Source of the DNA: Desulfitobacterium sp050251735 | Lineage (GTDB): Bacteria; Bacillota; Desulfitobacteriia; Desulfitobacteriales; Desulfitobacteriaceae | Direction of reading: 5' to 3' | DNA length: 64,000 nt | Assembly: GCA_050251735.1 (NCBI GenBank) | Contig: JBFWMF010000018.1 | Coordinates: forward strand, 12,788 to 76,787 | Shown here: piece by piece, positions 7,679 through 16,267 of the stretch | Numbering within the stretch: position 1 is the stretch's first letter | How the letters are laid out: each line of letters opens with the position of its first letter | Program-made: the position numbers and the translations under genes | Notes under the pieces: model-generated | The model's input: only the letters and a program-made list of their open reading frames with translations | Databases searched by the model: none | Told to the model about the DNA's origin: nothing

Positions 7679-9994
7679 ATGCAAAGAGCTTATTCTATCC
7701 ATCTTAACGGTATCGTTCAGGGCGTTGGGTTTAGACCCTATGTCTATCGTTTAGCGGGTGAGATGGGGATTAAGGGGTGGGTCAATAATTCTAGTCATGG
7801 GGTAGGTATACATGCCGAGGGATGTCAAGTTGATATTTTCTATGCTCGGTTGCTCAAAGAAGCCCCCCCTTTAGCAAAAATTACTCAAGCCGAATGTGAA
7901 GAGACGGTGTTTCGTTTTTATAAAGCTTTTAAAATTATGCACAGCGAGGACGATGGCTTGGCTGATGTTTTAATTTCACCGGATATTGCGACCTGTGCCG
8001 ATTGCTTTGACGAGCTAAGGGATCCCAATAACAGACGTTATCACTACGCGTTTACCAATTGTACAAATTGTGGGCCGCGTTATACCATTATCGAGGATGT
8101 TCCCTATGATCGTATCCAAACAACGATGAAAGTCTTCCCCATGTGTGAAGCCTGTGCCCAAGAATATGAGAATCCAGCTGACCGCCGTTTTCATGCTCAG
8201 CCTGTGGCCTGCTCCCGATGTGGGCCGGTAATACAGCTTTTGGATGCTCAAGGTGAGGCCTTAGAGGGCTTGGGAATTGAGAAATTAGCTCAAGGAGCTA
8301 TTCTCGCAGTTAAGGGGTTGGGTGGATTTCATTTAGTCTGTGATGCCAGAGATTCTACAGCCATTCAGCATTTGCGCCAGCGTAAGGAAAGAGGAGCAAA
8401 ACCATTTGCATTAATGGCTAGGAATATCGAAGTCATCCGTAACTGTTTTCGGCTTTCTGAGCAAGAGGAGGCGCTCCTGAGAAGTTCGGCAGCCCCTATC
8501 GTTATCCTAGAGAGGAAAAAGGAAAGTGAGGGCTATCTTCCTCAGGAGATTGCACCGGGAATCCATACCTTAGGGGTGATGCTACCCTATACGCCCTTGC
8601 ACGCTATGCTCTTTGATGGCCCATACGATTTTTTGGTGATGACCAGTGCCAACCTAAGCGGTCGTCCCTTGATCTACAGGAATGAAGAGGCCTTGAGCGA
8701 GCTTAAGGGAATTGCCGATTATTTTCTGATCCATAATCGGGATATCTATCATCCTTGTGATGATTCGGTACTTCAGGTCATCGGGGAAGAGCCTGTATGG
8801 CATCGACGAGCCCGTGGCTATGTTCCTTTACCTCAAGCATATTCTAAGACTCAGCCTGCTCCTATCTTAGGGGTGGGTGGAGAATTGAAAAATGCTTTCT
8901 GTCTAGCGGCAAATGGTAGGGCATTTACCAGTCAGTATATTGGGGATATGGAGGGATATGAGAATTTCCAACGCTTTCGTCAAGAGTTTGCTTCCTTCCA
9001 AAAGGTCGTAAAGATTGAACCGGAAATAGTGGCCTTCGATGCCCATCCCAATTACCAAACCACACGGTTTGCACAAGAGGGACCTTGGTTGTCCAAGATT
9101 AAAGTTCAGCATCATCATGCCCATTTAGTCAGTGTCTTGGGCGAACAGGGGATCACTGAACCTACTTTAGGGGTGGTTTGTGATGGGACAGGCTGGGGTG
9201 AGGATCAAACGATCTGGGGGTTTGAGTTTCTGAAGGGAAATGCTGCAGGGTATGAGCGTTTAGCTCATCTCGAATATCTCCCTCTACCCGGAGGCGATAC
9301 GGCTGCGAAGCACCCTTTGCGTATTGCCTATGCCTATGGTAAAACGCTACTCTCTCCCTATGAGTGGGCAAAGACACAAGGGCTCTGGGAGGGTTTGACC
9401 GCGTCGGAGCAAAAGGTTCTGGACCAACAGTTAGAGAGAAGAATTAATGTTTTTGCAACCTCAAGTTGTGGTAGACTATTCGATGCAATGAGCGCAGTGC
9501 TGGGTATTTGTACGCAGGTTACCTATGAAGGACAGGCAGCCATCGAATTAGAGAGCAGGGCCATAACCTGGCTGCATAACATGAGGGATAGTTATGGATC
9601 AATAGCTGTTGAAGAGCTTCTAGGACATTCCCCACGTTATCCCATGAAGTGGGATGAGAATGAAGAAGGGTTGATCTTAAAAATTGGAAGAATCTTTGCC
9701 AGCGTTTTGCAAGACCTGCTTGAGGGAAAAGAGATTGGCTTTATTGCTACCCATTTTCATGACTCCATAGCCCATGGCATCATTCAAACTGTGCTCAGGC
9801 TCCAAGCAAACCAAGGGCCCGTAGCTTTAACGGGTGGAGTCTTTCAAAATAAACTTTTGACGGAAAGAGTATTAGCACTTTGTAAACCCCATGATATTCC
9901 GGTTCTTCGTGCCAAGGAACTGCCACCGGGTGATGGGGGGCTTGCCTTTGGGCAAGTTATCATAGCAAATGAGAGGTGTTCATCATGTGTTTAG
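7679..9994 (+). CDS. hypF: Carbamoyltransferase HypF, [NiFe]-hydrogenase maturation
   Basis: HypF uses carbamoyl phosphate and ATP to make the carbamoyl group that becomes the cyanide ligands of [NiFe]-hydrogenase. Its 771 residues hold all parts in order. They are an acylphosphatase domain (1-90, GIVQGVGFRPYVYRLA), two zinc fingers in the CX2CX18CX2C pattern (about 108-185), a YrdC-like nucleotide-binding domain (about 200-390) and a Kae1-like C-terminal domain with HHHAHLVSVLGE and GGVFQN. It starts the hypFCDE run and overlaps hypC by 10 bases, indicating one transcript. No hydrogenase structural gene is in the window. Confidence 0.96.
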   Translation: MQRAYSIHLNGIVQGVGFRPYVYRLAGEMGIKGWVNNSSHGVGIHAEGCQVDIFYARLLKEAPPLAKITQAECEETVFRFYKAFKIMHSEDDGLADVLISPDIATCADCFDELRDPNNRRYHYAFTNCTNCGPRYTIIEDVPYDRIQTTMKVFPMCEACAQEYENPADRRFHAQPVACSRCGPVIQLLDAQGEALEGLGIEKLAQGAILAVKGLGGFHLVCDARDSTAIQHLRQRKERGAKPFALMARNIEVIRNCFRLSEQEEALLRSSAAPIVILERKKESEGYLPQEIAPGIHTLGVMLPYTPLHAMLFDGPYDFLVMTSANLSGRPLIYRNEEALSELKGIADYFLIHNRDIYHPCDDSVLQVIGEEPVWHRRARGYVPLPQAYSKTQPAPILGVGGELKNAFCLAANGRAFTSQYIGDMEGYENFQRFRQEFASFQKVVKIEPEIVAFDAHPNYQTTRFAQEGPWLSKIKVQHHHAHLVSVLGEQGITEPTLGVVCDGTGWGEDQTIWGFEFLKGNAAGYERLAHLEYLPLPGGDTAAKHPLRIAYAYGKTLLSPYEWAKTQGLWEGLTASEQKVLDQQLERRINVFATSSCGRLFDAMSAVLGICTQVTYEGQAAIELESRAITWLHNMRDSYGSIAVEELLGHSPRYPMKWDENEEGLILKIGRIFASVLQDLLEGKEIGFIATHFHDSIAHGIIQTVLRLQANQGPVALTGGVFQNKLLTERVLALCKPHDIPVLRAKELPPGDGGLAFGQVIIANERCSSCV

Positions 9995-10215
9995 CTATTC
10001 CAGCTCGCATCGTTTCGATCGAGGAATTTTTGGCCAAGGTCGATATGATGGGAAATGAGCGTGTTGTGGGAACCCATTTGGTGCCTGATGCTCAGGTCGG
10101 TGATTATGTCTTAGTTCATGCTGGTTTTGCCATCGAAGTCGTGGACCAACGCTATGCAGAAGAAACGGTCGAATTATTGATAGAGGAAGCGAATGCCCGT
10201 GAAGAATTACAATAA
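9985..10215 (+). CDS. hypC: HypC, hydrogenase assembly chaperone
   Basis: The 76-residue protein begins MCLAIPARI. The essential Cys2 is exposed after removal of the first Met, and it binds the Fe(CN)2CO unit and the hydrogenase precursor. The ATG at 9985 is chosen because it places Cys at position 2; a GTG three codons upstream would destroy this. The site gagagg at 9971 sits inside hypF. It works in complex with HypD, whose start overlaps the hypC end. Confidence 0.94.
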   Translation: MCLAIPARIVSIEEFLAKVDMMGNERVVGTHLVPDAQVGDYVLVHAGFAIEVVDQRYAEETVELLIEEANAREELQ

Positions 10216-11296
10216 CCAGCAAGAAATTAAAGAAATTGCCGACCGCTACCTTCAAGAAATCCATGAACTGGCAACAACTCCTTATACGGTCATGGAGGTT
10301 TGTGGAACCCATACGGTAGCTATTGCCAAAAATGCTTTGCGTGATATCCTACCGACTAAGATTCGTTTGGTTTCCGGGCCGGGATGTCCCGTCTGTGTAA
10401 CGGATAGCAGTGATATTGACCGTTTCTTATATCTCGCTGCTCAACCCAATGTCATTACGGCAACCTTTGGTGACATGATTCGGGTTCCCGGATCGAAGAA
10501 AAGCTTGCAGATGCTGCGCGGTGAGGGTGCGGATATTAGAATTGTCTATTCTACTCTGGATGCCTTAGAGCTTGCTCGCAAAAATCCCACTAAAGAGGTT
10601 GTGTTTTTAGGGGTCGGCTTTGAAACCACGGTTCCGACAGTGGCCGTAAGCATTGAAAGCGCCAAAAACGAAGGGCTAAAGAATTATAGTGTCTTATCCA
10701 TGCACAAGCTCGTTCCTCCAGTATTGCGGGCATTGGCCGAGGACCCGGAAACGGAAGTGGATGGTTTTTTGGAACCGGGGCATGTGTGCGCCATAATCGG
10801 TACTAAGCCCCTAGAATTCATGGCTAAAGATTATAATAAACCTGGCGTGGTTACCGGCTTCGAGGGTATTGATGTCTTGGAAGGGCTAGTGATGCTACTG
10901 AGACAAAGAGCCCAAGGACGTTCGGAAATCGAGATTCAGTATCAGCGCATGGTCAAGCCTGAAGGGAATCCTGTGGCGCAGTCTTTCATCGATAAGATTT
11001 TTGTGCCTGTTGATGCAGCATTTCGTGGACTGGGTACCATTGGACAAGGAGGATTAGGCATCCGCAAGGGATATGAGGATTGGGATGCCGAGAAAAAGTT
11101 TGATCTTCCTGCATTTGAAACTGTTGAAATTCCCGGCTGCCGTTGTGGGCAGGTTCTTAAGGGACAGATTGCTCCGCCCCAATGTCCGTTATTTGCACGG
11201 AAGTGCATTCCTTTGGCACCCGTGGGGCCCTGTATGGTCTCATCAGAAGGGTCCTGTGCAGCCTATTATCGTTATGCGCAAAGGAGTGAAAAGTAA
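10193..11296 (+). CDS. hypD: HypD, Fe-S protein of hydrogenase cofactor assembly
   Basis: HypD is the 367-residue [4Fe-4S] scaffold on which, with HypC, the Fe(CN)2CO group is built. Conserved motifs are visible: CGTHT near residue 36, GPGCPVC near 63-69, GFETT, EPGHV, and the C-terminal cluster-binding cysteines (PGCRCGQ, CPLFARKC, GPCMVS). Its ATG lies 23 bases inside hypC; a GTG two codons later is also possible. It ends one base before hypE. Confidence 0.96.
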   Translation: MPVKNYNNQQEIKEIADRYLQEIHELATTPYTVMEVCGTHTVAIAKNALRDILPTKIRLVSGPGCPVCVTDSSDIDRFLYLAAQPNVITATFGDMIRVPGSKKSLQMLRGEGADIRIVYSTLDALELARKNPTKEVVFLGVGFETTVPTVAVSIESAKNEGLKNYSVLSMHKLVPPVLRALAEDPETEVDGFLEPGHVCAIIGTKPLEFMAKDYNKPGVVTGFEGIDVLEGLVMLLRQRAQGRSEIEIQYQRMVKPEGNPVAQSFIDKIFVPVDAAFRGLGTIGQGGLGIRKGYEDWDAEKKFDLPAFETVEIPGCRCGQVLKGQIAPPQCPLFARKCIPLAPVGPCMVSSEGSCAAYYRYAQRSEK

Positions 11297-12289
11297 ATGG
11301 AACGGATTATATTGGCTCATGGGAGTGGGGGAAGGTTGAGTCATCAGTTAGTGCAGGAGATTTTTCAAAAGCATCTCAGCAATGCCTACCTCAACCAGAT
11401 GAATGACGCCACTTTGCTACCCGGCAGTGAAAATATAGCGATAACCACGGACTCCTTTGTGGTTTCTCCGCTTTTTTTTCGAGGAGGTAATATTGGTAAA
11501 CTAGCAGTATGTGGCACAATTAACGACCTGGCTGTATCTGGAGCTCAACCTCGTTATCTAACTCTTGCCGTGATATTGGAAGAAGGGTTCTTGCTTTCGG
11601 ATCTCGAAAGAATAGTGCAAAGCATCGCTAGAACCTCCCAAATGGCGGGCGTACCCATTGTCTGCGGCGATACCAAGGTAGTCGAGCGAGGCAGCGCTGA
11701 TAAAATATTTATTAACACGACCGGCATTGGTGCACTCCAAGAGCGCCCAGTCGGACCTCAGTACATAAGGCCGGGAGATTATGTCCTAATTAACGGTACC
11801 ATTGGCGACCATGGAGTGGCTATCCTCGCAGACCGCGAGGGATTGGAATTTGAGACTCCGGTCACCAGTGATTGTGCGCCTTTAAATCATTTGATCGATG
11901 AATTTTATATTCCGGGGGTCCATTGCATGCGTGACCCGACTCGGGGCGGAGTAGGCACAACCCTAAACGAACTCGCCCGGCAAGGTCAGGTAAGTATGAT
12001 CCTTGAAGAAGAAAAGCTCCCCCTCCATCCGGGTGTTGCCGGAGCTTGTGGAATGCTAGGCTTGGAACCTCTATATCTCGCAAATGAAGGAAAGGTTTTG
12101 TCCATCGTTGCCCCCGATGCGGTGGAGGAGGTCTTAACCCGGATGAGGAATCATCCCCTTGGGAGAGACGCAGCCATTATCGGTAGGGTCGAGGCTGCTG
12201 ATCCGGGTCTTGTTCTGCTTAAGACTCCTTTAGGAGGGAAACGAATCGTGGGCATGCTTGAAGGAGAACATTTGCCACGGATTTGCTAA
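11297..12289 (+). CDS. hypE: HypE, carbamoyl dehydratase of hydrogenase maturation
   Basis: HypE is a 330-residue PurM/AIR-synthase-fold ATPase. It receives a carbamoyl group from HypF on its last Cys and dehydrates it to a thiocyanate that donates CN. The sequence shows the start AHGSGGRLSHQL, TTDSFVVSP, GDTKVVE, the RDPTRGGVG motif, and the diagnostic C-terminal tail PRIC. It begins directly after the hypD stop. hypA and hypB (nickel insertion) are not in this window and must be elsewhere. Confidence 0.96.
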   Translation: MERIILAHGSGGRLSHQLVQEIFQKHLSNAYLNQMNDATLLPGSENIAITTDSFVVSPLFFRGGNIGKLAVCGTINDLAVSGAQPRYLTLAVILEEGFLLSDLERIVQSIARTSQMAGVPIVCGDTKVVERGSADKIFINTTGIGALQERPVGPQYIRPGDYVLINGTIGDHGVAILADREGLEFETPVTSDCAPLNHLIDEFYIPGVHCMRDPTRGGVGTTLNELARQGQVSMILEEEKLPLHPGVAGACGMLGLEPLYLANEGKVLSIVAPDAVEEVLTRMRNHPLGRDAAIIGRVEAADPGLVLLKTPLGGKRIVGMLEGEHLPRIC

Positions 12290-12395
12290 ATAATTTTTAA
12301 GGTTAAAGGCACACAATACGAGTGGCACCGGATGACTCGATGCTCGATTTGAGTTGATAACACTGACATTGCCACTACGAGGATGGAGGCTAGAG

Positions 12396-12800
12396 ATGAG
12401 AGTTGCAGTTATTGATGGACAAGGCGGGGGAATAGGCAAGCATATCGTCGACCAATTGCGCAAGCGGATGCCTGATTTAGAAATTTTAGCACTTGGTACC
12501 AATGCTTTAGCTACCGGGGCGATGCTCAAAGCCGGCGCTACGGAAGGAGCATCCGGTGAAGCTGCTATTTGTTATAATGCTAATCGCGTCGATATCATTG
12601 CCGGGTCCTTAGCCATTGCTACAGTTCACGGTCTATTAGGCGAGATTACCCCAAACATTGCAGGAGCAATATCCTCAAGCTCAGCCCTTAAACTGCTTAT
12701 TCCCATCCAAAGAAACAATATGATTGTTACTGGTACGACCCGCATGCCTTTGCCTCACCATGTGGAGCAATTAGTGGATGAGGTAGAAAAAAGGCTTTAA
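12396..12800 (+). CDS. DUF3842 family protein
   Basis: The 134-residue protein starts with a nucleotide-binding-like loop (MRVAVIDGQGGGIGKHIV). It continues with an alternating alpha/beta pattern, an alanine-rich centre, and SSSSALKLLIPIQRN. This resembles the DUF3842 family of Clostridia, whose function is not known. The ATG at 12396 follows ggatggagg; reading further upstream adds only an unlikely 14-residue extension. It lies 106 bases after hypE and ends in a strong terminator, so it may be the last gene of the hyp transcript. A role in hydrogenase assembly is only suggested by position. Confidence 0.75.
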   Translation: MRVAVIDGQGGGIGKHIVDQLRKRMPDLEILALGTNALATGAMLKAGATEGASGEAAICYNANRVDIIAGSLAIATVHGLLGEITPNIAGAISSSSALKLLIPIQRNNMIVTGTTRMPLPHHVEQLVDEVEKRL

Positions 12801-12804
12801 AAAG

Positions 12805-12875
12805 AAAGCAGCCTATTCTGCATATGATCTGTTCGACTTTAAGCAGATTACATATCAGAATGGGCTGCTTTTAGA
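12805..12875 (+). terminator. Terminator after the DUF3842 gene
   Basis: A 16-bp stem with one wobble (aaagcagcctattctg, 12805-12820, pairing with 12856-12871) is followed by ttta. It also has a paired inner region. It closes the hyp operon. Confidence 0.85.
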
Positions 12876-12899
12876 TTGGTTTAATATCCGTATAGATAT

Positions 12900-13100
12900 T
12901 TACGGTTTGGTTTGTTCCGTTTGCTTTGCTTCATCATAGGCCTCATCCATAATGTGACAGGTCGTACCGCAATAATTCGTGGTAGACGTATATTCGTAAA
13001 TCTAGGCTATAAAACCGATAAAGATTCTAGAACCGGAATACTAATAGCTAGAAGTTTTTTATATCTACGTGGTATGGGTGCCAAAATCAAACCTCCTTTC
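12900..13100 (-). pseudogene. Decayed NapC/NrfH-type cytochrome c gene, N-terminal remnant
   Basis: On the minus strand a strong site (aaaggagg, 13099-13092) precedes TTG at 13084. One frame reads MAPIPRRYKKLLAISIPVL, a basic start plus membrane helix, then stops at TAG (13009-13007). Another frame resumes with YTSTTNYCGTTCHIMDEAYD and ends at TAA (12902-12900). The order anchor, TS, aromatic, Cys, CH and M is that of NapC/NirT/NrfH quinol-oxidising cytochromes, whose first heme follows the anchor helix. The heme motif has one extra residue (CGTTCH). With a frame change, stops and no further heme sites, it is a broken remnant. Confidence 0.6.
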
Positions 13101-13200
13101 AGCTTGCTGTCCACGGAAGCTTTTCATTTGTTGAACAGCTTTACAGGCTAAAAATCCCTATGGTACAATTAACGATGGACTAAACAAAGGAGGAGTCACT

Positions 13201-13959
13201 GTGTCTGGACATTCTAAGTGGGCGAATATTAAACATAAAAAGGCAAAAGCTGATGCGCAAAAGGGAAAGGCCTTCACCAAACTGGGTCGGGAACTCATTG
13301 TGGCGGCACGGTCAGGTGGTGGAGACCCTAATAATAACTTCCGTTTGAAAATTGCCATTGATAATGCCAAGGCGGCTAACATGCCCAATGACAATATTCA
13401 AAGAGCAATACAAAAGGGAGCCGGTGGCGGCGAGGGTGAAAACTATGAGGAGTTACGCTACGAAGGCTATGGCCCAGGTGGAGTAGCGATCATGGTGGAT
13501 ATCATGACCGATAACCGCAATCGGACTGCCGGTGAAGTACGTCATATCTTTTCCAAGCATGGGGGAAACCTTGGGGAAACCGGCTGTGTCAATTGGATGT
13601 TCGATGAAAAGGGTCAGTTGACGATTCCTAGGGAAGATTTAAAGTTTGATGAAGATGAACTCATGCTGGTCGCTTTGGAGGCCGGAGCAGAAGACCTACA
13701 ACAAGACGACGAAAGCTTTATCATTTATACAGCTCCTGATGACATGGAGAACCTTCGCCAAGCTTTGCTTGACCAAGGGATTATCATTGAAGAAGCAAAA
13801 ACAAATCAGGTTCCACAAAATACCATTGAAATTGCCGATGTGGAGCAAGCTAAAAAACTTGTTCGGATGATGGAGCTTCTGGAAGATCATGATGATTCTC
13901 AGGGTGTCTATGCAAACTTTGAATTAGCCGATTCAATTAACGAAGAGGACTTGGATTAA
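13201..13959 (+). CDS. yebC: YebC/PmpR family protein (TACO1-like)
   Basis: The 252-residue protein begins SGHSKWANIKHKKAKADAQKG, the signature of the YebC family, and has the GPGGVAIMVDIMTDNRNRT segment. Family members were named as transcription regulators; recent work ties them to translation at proline stretches. Position before ruvCAB is conserved in many bacteria. The GTG at 13201 follows aaaggagg at good spacing. A terminator separates it from ruvC. Confidence 0.93.
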   Translation: MSGHSKWANIKHKKAKADAQKGKAFTKLGRELIVAARSGGGDPNNNFRLKIAIDNAKAANMPNDNIQRAIQKGAGGGEGENYEELRYEGYGPGGVAIMVDIMTDNRNRTAGEVRHIFSKHGGNLGETGCVNWMFDEKGQLTIPREDLKFDEDELMLVALEAGAEDLQQDDESFIIYTAPDDMENLRQALLDQGIIIEEAKTNQVPQNTIEIADVEQAKKLVRMMELLEDHDDSQGVYANFELADSINEEDLD

Positions 13960-13977
13960 CAACATGCTAAACGTATC

Positions 13978-14012
13978 GAGTTCCGCGCTGTTCAGAGCGT
14001 GGAACTCTTTTT
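13978..14012 (+). terminator. Terminator between yebC and ruvC
   Basis: The stem gagttccgcgct (13978-13989) pairs with 13996-14007 with one G-T pair, followed by ttttt. Confidence 0.85.
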
Positions 14013-14073
14013 CGTTGACAAGGAATCTATCGCCGTCCTGTCGAATCTTAAAGAAATAGAAAGGAAGGCGTTT

Positions 14074-14571
14074 ATGCTAATACTCGGAATTGACCCAGGA
14101 ACTGCAATTATGGGGTATGGATTGATTGAAAAGAAGGGTAGCCGTTTGCTTTCTGTTGATTATGGCTGTTGGCGTACCCCGGCGCATACACCCATGCCTG
14201 AGCGGTTGCTTATGCTTTATAATGATATATCAGACTGTATCAAGAGTCGGCAGCCCCACTTTGTAGCTGTTGAGGAACTCTTTTTTAATCGTAACACCAC
14301 GACAGCCATCTCCGTCGGACAGGCTAGGGGAGTTATTTTACTGGCAGCTGCCCAAGCTGGGATTCCGGTGGCTGAATACACGCCCTTACAGGTTAAGCAA
14401 TCCGTAACCGGTTACGGAAGAGCGGATAAGCAACAGATCCAACAGATGGTGAAAGCCTTGCTTGGGCTAGCAGATATACCGAAACCTGATGATACGGCAG
14501 ATGCTTTAGCTATCGCTATCTGTCATGCCCATAGTGTGAATTTGCTCAATAGAATGGGGGGATCCCTTTGA
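14074..14571 (+). CDS. ruvC: Holliday junction resolvase RuvC
   Basis: The 165-residue RNase H-fold endonuclease cuts Holliday junctions symmetrically, guided by RuvAB. Acidic catalytic positions are visible: GIDPG at the start (Asp7), VEELFFNRN, and DDTADALAIA near the C-terminus. The ATG at 14074 is chosen because it gives the standard start MLILGIDPG and follows aaggaagg. An upstream in-frame start would overlap the terminator and add 25 atypical residues. It overlaps ruvA by 4 bases. Confidence 0.95.
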   Translation: MLILGIDPGTAIMGYGLIEKKGSRLLSVDYGCWRTPAHTPMPERLLMLYNDISDCIKSRQPHFVAVEELFFNRNTTTAISVGQARGVILLAAAQAGIPVAEYTPLQVKQSVTGYGRADKQQIQQMVKALLGLADIPKPDDTADALAIAICHAHSVNLLNRMGGSL

Positions 14572-15179
14572 TTGGAATGCTAAGGGGTAAGGTTTGGGAG
14601 ATTCAAACCGATAAATTGATTCTGGATGTGCAGGGAGTAGGATATCTGATCGCTACCCCTTATGGATTGTTGACCAAGCTACATCCCGATCAAGAAGTCA
14701 CTATCTACACCCATGTGATTTTACGTGAGGATGAACTGGCTCTTTATGGCTTTTCTTCAGTCGCCGAGAAAGAAGTTTTTTTAATGCTGCTGACCGTATC
14801 AGGTGTTGGACCCAAGGCAGCTCTATCCATCTTGTCAACCTTAGGTACTGGGCAGACAGAAAGTGCTATCGCCAGTGAGAACATTACCATCCTGACTAAA
14901 GTTCCCGGTATTGGCAAAAAGACAGCACAACGATTGATTCTCGAGCTGAAAGAGAAATTTAAGGACAGAGTGATTCCAAGCGATGGGGCTGATTCTTCAC
15001 CGGCTATGCCCTTGCTAGCTAGCGGTTCGGAAGCAATGGAAACGTTGCTTGCCCTCGGATTTAGTCAGGAGGAAGCGAAGAAGGCTCTTCAATCCCTTCC
15101 TGTTACCGATCAGGGGATGAGCACCGAGGAGCAGGTGCGCTTGGCTCTTCGCTCCCTTGCGGCAATCAAGCCAGTATAA
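14568..15179 (+). CDS. ruvA: Holliday junction DNA helicase subunit RuvA
   Basis: RuvA is the 203-residue DNA-binding tetramer that holds the four-way junction flat and loads RuvB. It has an N-terminal OB domain (1-63), two helix-hairpin-helix motifs (VSGVGPKAALSIL near 80 and VPGIGKKTAQRLILELKEK near 115) and a C-terminal domain that touches RuvB (from about 155). The TTG start shares bases with the ruvC stop, so the two are translationally coupled. Confidence 0.95.
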   Translation: MIGMLRGKVWEIQTDKLILDVQGVGYLIATPYGLLTKLHPDQEVTIYTHVILREDELALYGFSSVAEKEVFLMLLTVSGVGPKAALSILSTLGTGQTESAIASENITILTKVPGIGKKTAQRLILELKEKFKDRVIPSDGADSSPAMPLLASGSEAMETLLALGFSQEEAKKALQSLPVTDQGMSTEEQVRLALRSLAAIKPV

Positions 15180-15194
15180 TCACAGAGGAGAAAA

Positions 15195-16244
15195 ATGACT
15201 ATGGAAGAACGGATGATAGCACCCCAGCAACTTCCGGGTGATCAGGAAGGTGAAGTCCTCCGACCCCACCGGTTGGCGGATTATATAGGGCAGACGAAAG
15301 TAAAAGAAAATCTACATATTTTTATTCGGGCGGCTTTAGCCAGAGGCGAGGCTCTGGATCATGTGCTTCTCTATGGCCCTCCCGGTTTGGGGAAAACTAC
15401 TTTGGCTAATATCATCGCCACAGAGATGGAGGTTAATATCCGAACCACCTCGGGACCGGCAATCGAGCGACCGGGGGACTTGGCGGCTATTTTGACCTCT
15501 TTGGAACCGCGAGATGTTCTCTTTATTGACGAGATTCATCGACTCAGCCGGACCACTGAAGAAATACTCTATTCCGCCATGGAGGATGGGTGCTTGGATA
15601 TTATGATTGGCAAAGGCCCCAGTGCCCGTTCCATTCGTTTATCTCTACCACCCTTTACCCTGGTTGGGGCAACCACCCGGGCCGGACAGCTTGCCTCACC
15701 CTTAAGAGATCGCTTTGGGGTCATCAGCCGCCTGGAGTTCTACGAGGTTGAGGATTTAATCAAGATTATTTCTCGGGCGGCAGGGATATTGAATCTAAAT
15801 ATAACCCTTGAAGGAGCGACGGAAATAGCCAGGAGATCCCGTGGGACGCCGCGAATTGCCAACCGTCTCTTAAAGCGGGTGCGTGATTATGCTCAAGTTT
15901 GGGAAGATGGGCTTGTCAGTGAAGAATTGGCAAGTAAATCACTGGATCGTCTTGAAGTTGATCCGGCTGGATTGGATCGAATTGACCAGAAGTGCCTTCT
16001 TACCATTATTCAGGTGTTTTCCGGCGGACCTGTCGGTTTAGAGACCCTTTCCGCGACCATCGGTGAAGAATCGGAAACCATCGAGGATGTGGTGGAACCC
16101 TACCTGCTTCAACAGGGCTTTTTGCAGAGAACACCTCGCGGCAGAGTGGCAACAGTGCGCGCATACCAGCATCTCAATATTCCTTTAACATCTGAGTCAA
16201 AGGATAGCTTGTTAGGGGACAGTTTGTTTGAAGATGAGGAATAG
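15195..16244 (+). CDS. ruvB: Holliday junction branch migration ATPase RuvB
   Basis: The 349-residue AAA+ motor drives branch migration with RuvA. Visible: RPHRLADYIGQ, Walker A GPPGLGKTTLA (about 62-72), Walker B LFIDEIHRL (about 113-121), sensor 1 VGATTRAG, the arginine-finger region PLRDRFG, and a C-terminal winged helix (about 260-330, ending QRTPRGR). It lies 15 bases after ruvA in the same operon. Confidence 0.97.
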   Translation: MTMEERMIAPQQLPGDQEGEVLRPHRLADYIGQTKVKENLHIFIRAALARGEALDHVLLYGPPGLGKTTLANIIATEMEVNIRTTSGPAIERPGDLAAILTSLEPRDVLFIDEIHRLSRTTEEILYSAMEDGCLDIMIGKGPSARSIRLSLPPFTLVGATTRAGQLASPLRDRFGVISRLEFYEVEDLIKIISRAAGILNLNITLEGATEIARRSRGTPRIANRLLKRVRDYAQVWEDGLVSEELASKSLDRLEVDPAGLDRIDQKCLLTIIQVFSGGPVGLETLSATIGEESETIEDVVEPYLLQQGFLQRTPRGRVATVRAYQHLNIPLTSESKDSLLGDSLFEDEE

Positions 16245-16267
16245 ATAAAACCGCAAACGGGCAATCT

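Noticed and set aside
12912..13151. Plus-strand frame of 79 codons before yebC
   Set aside because: It is the antisense of the cytochrome remnant, which has better coding signals (ribosome site, heme motif) on the minus strand.
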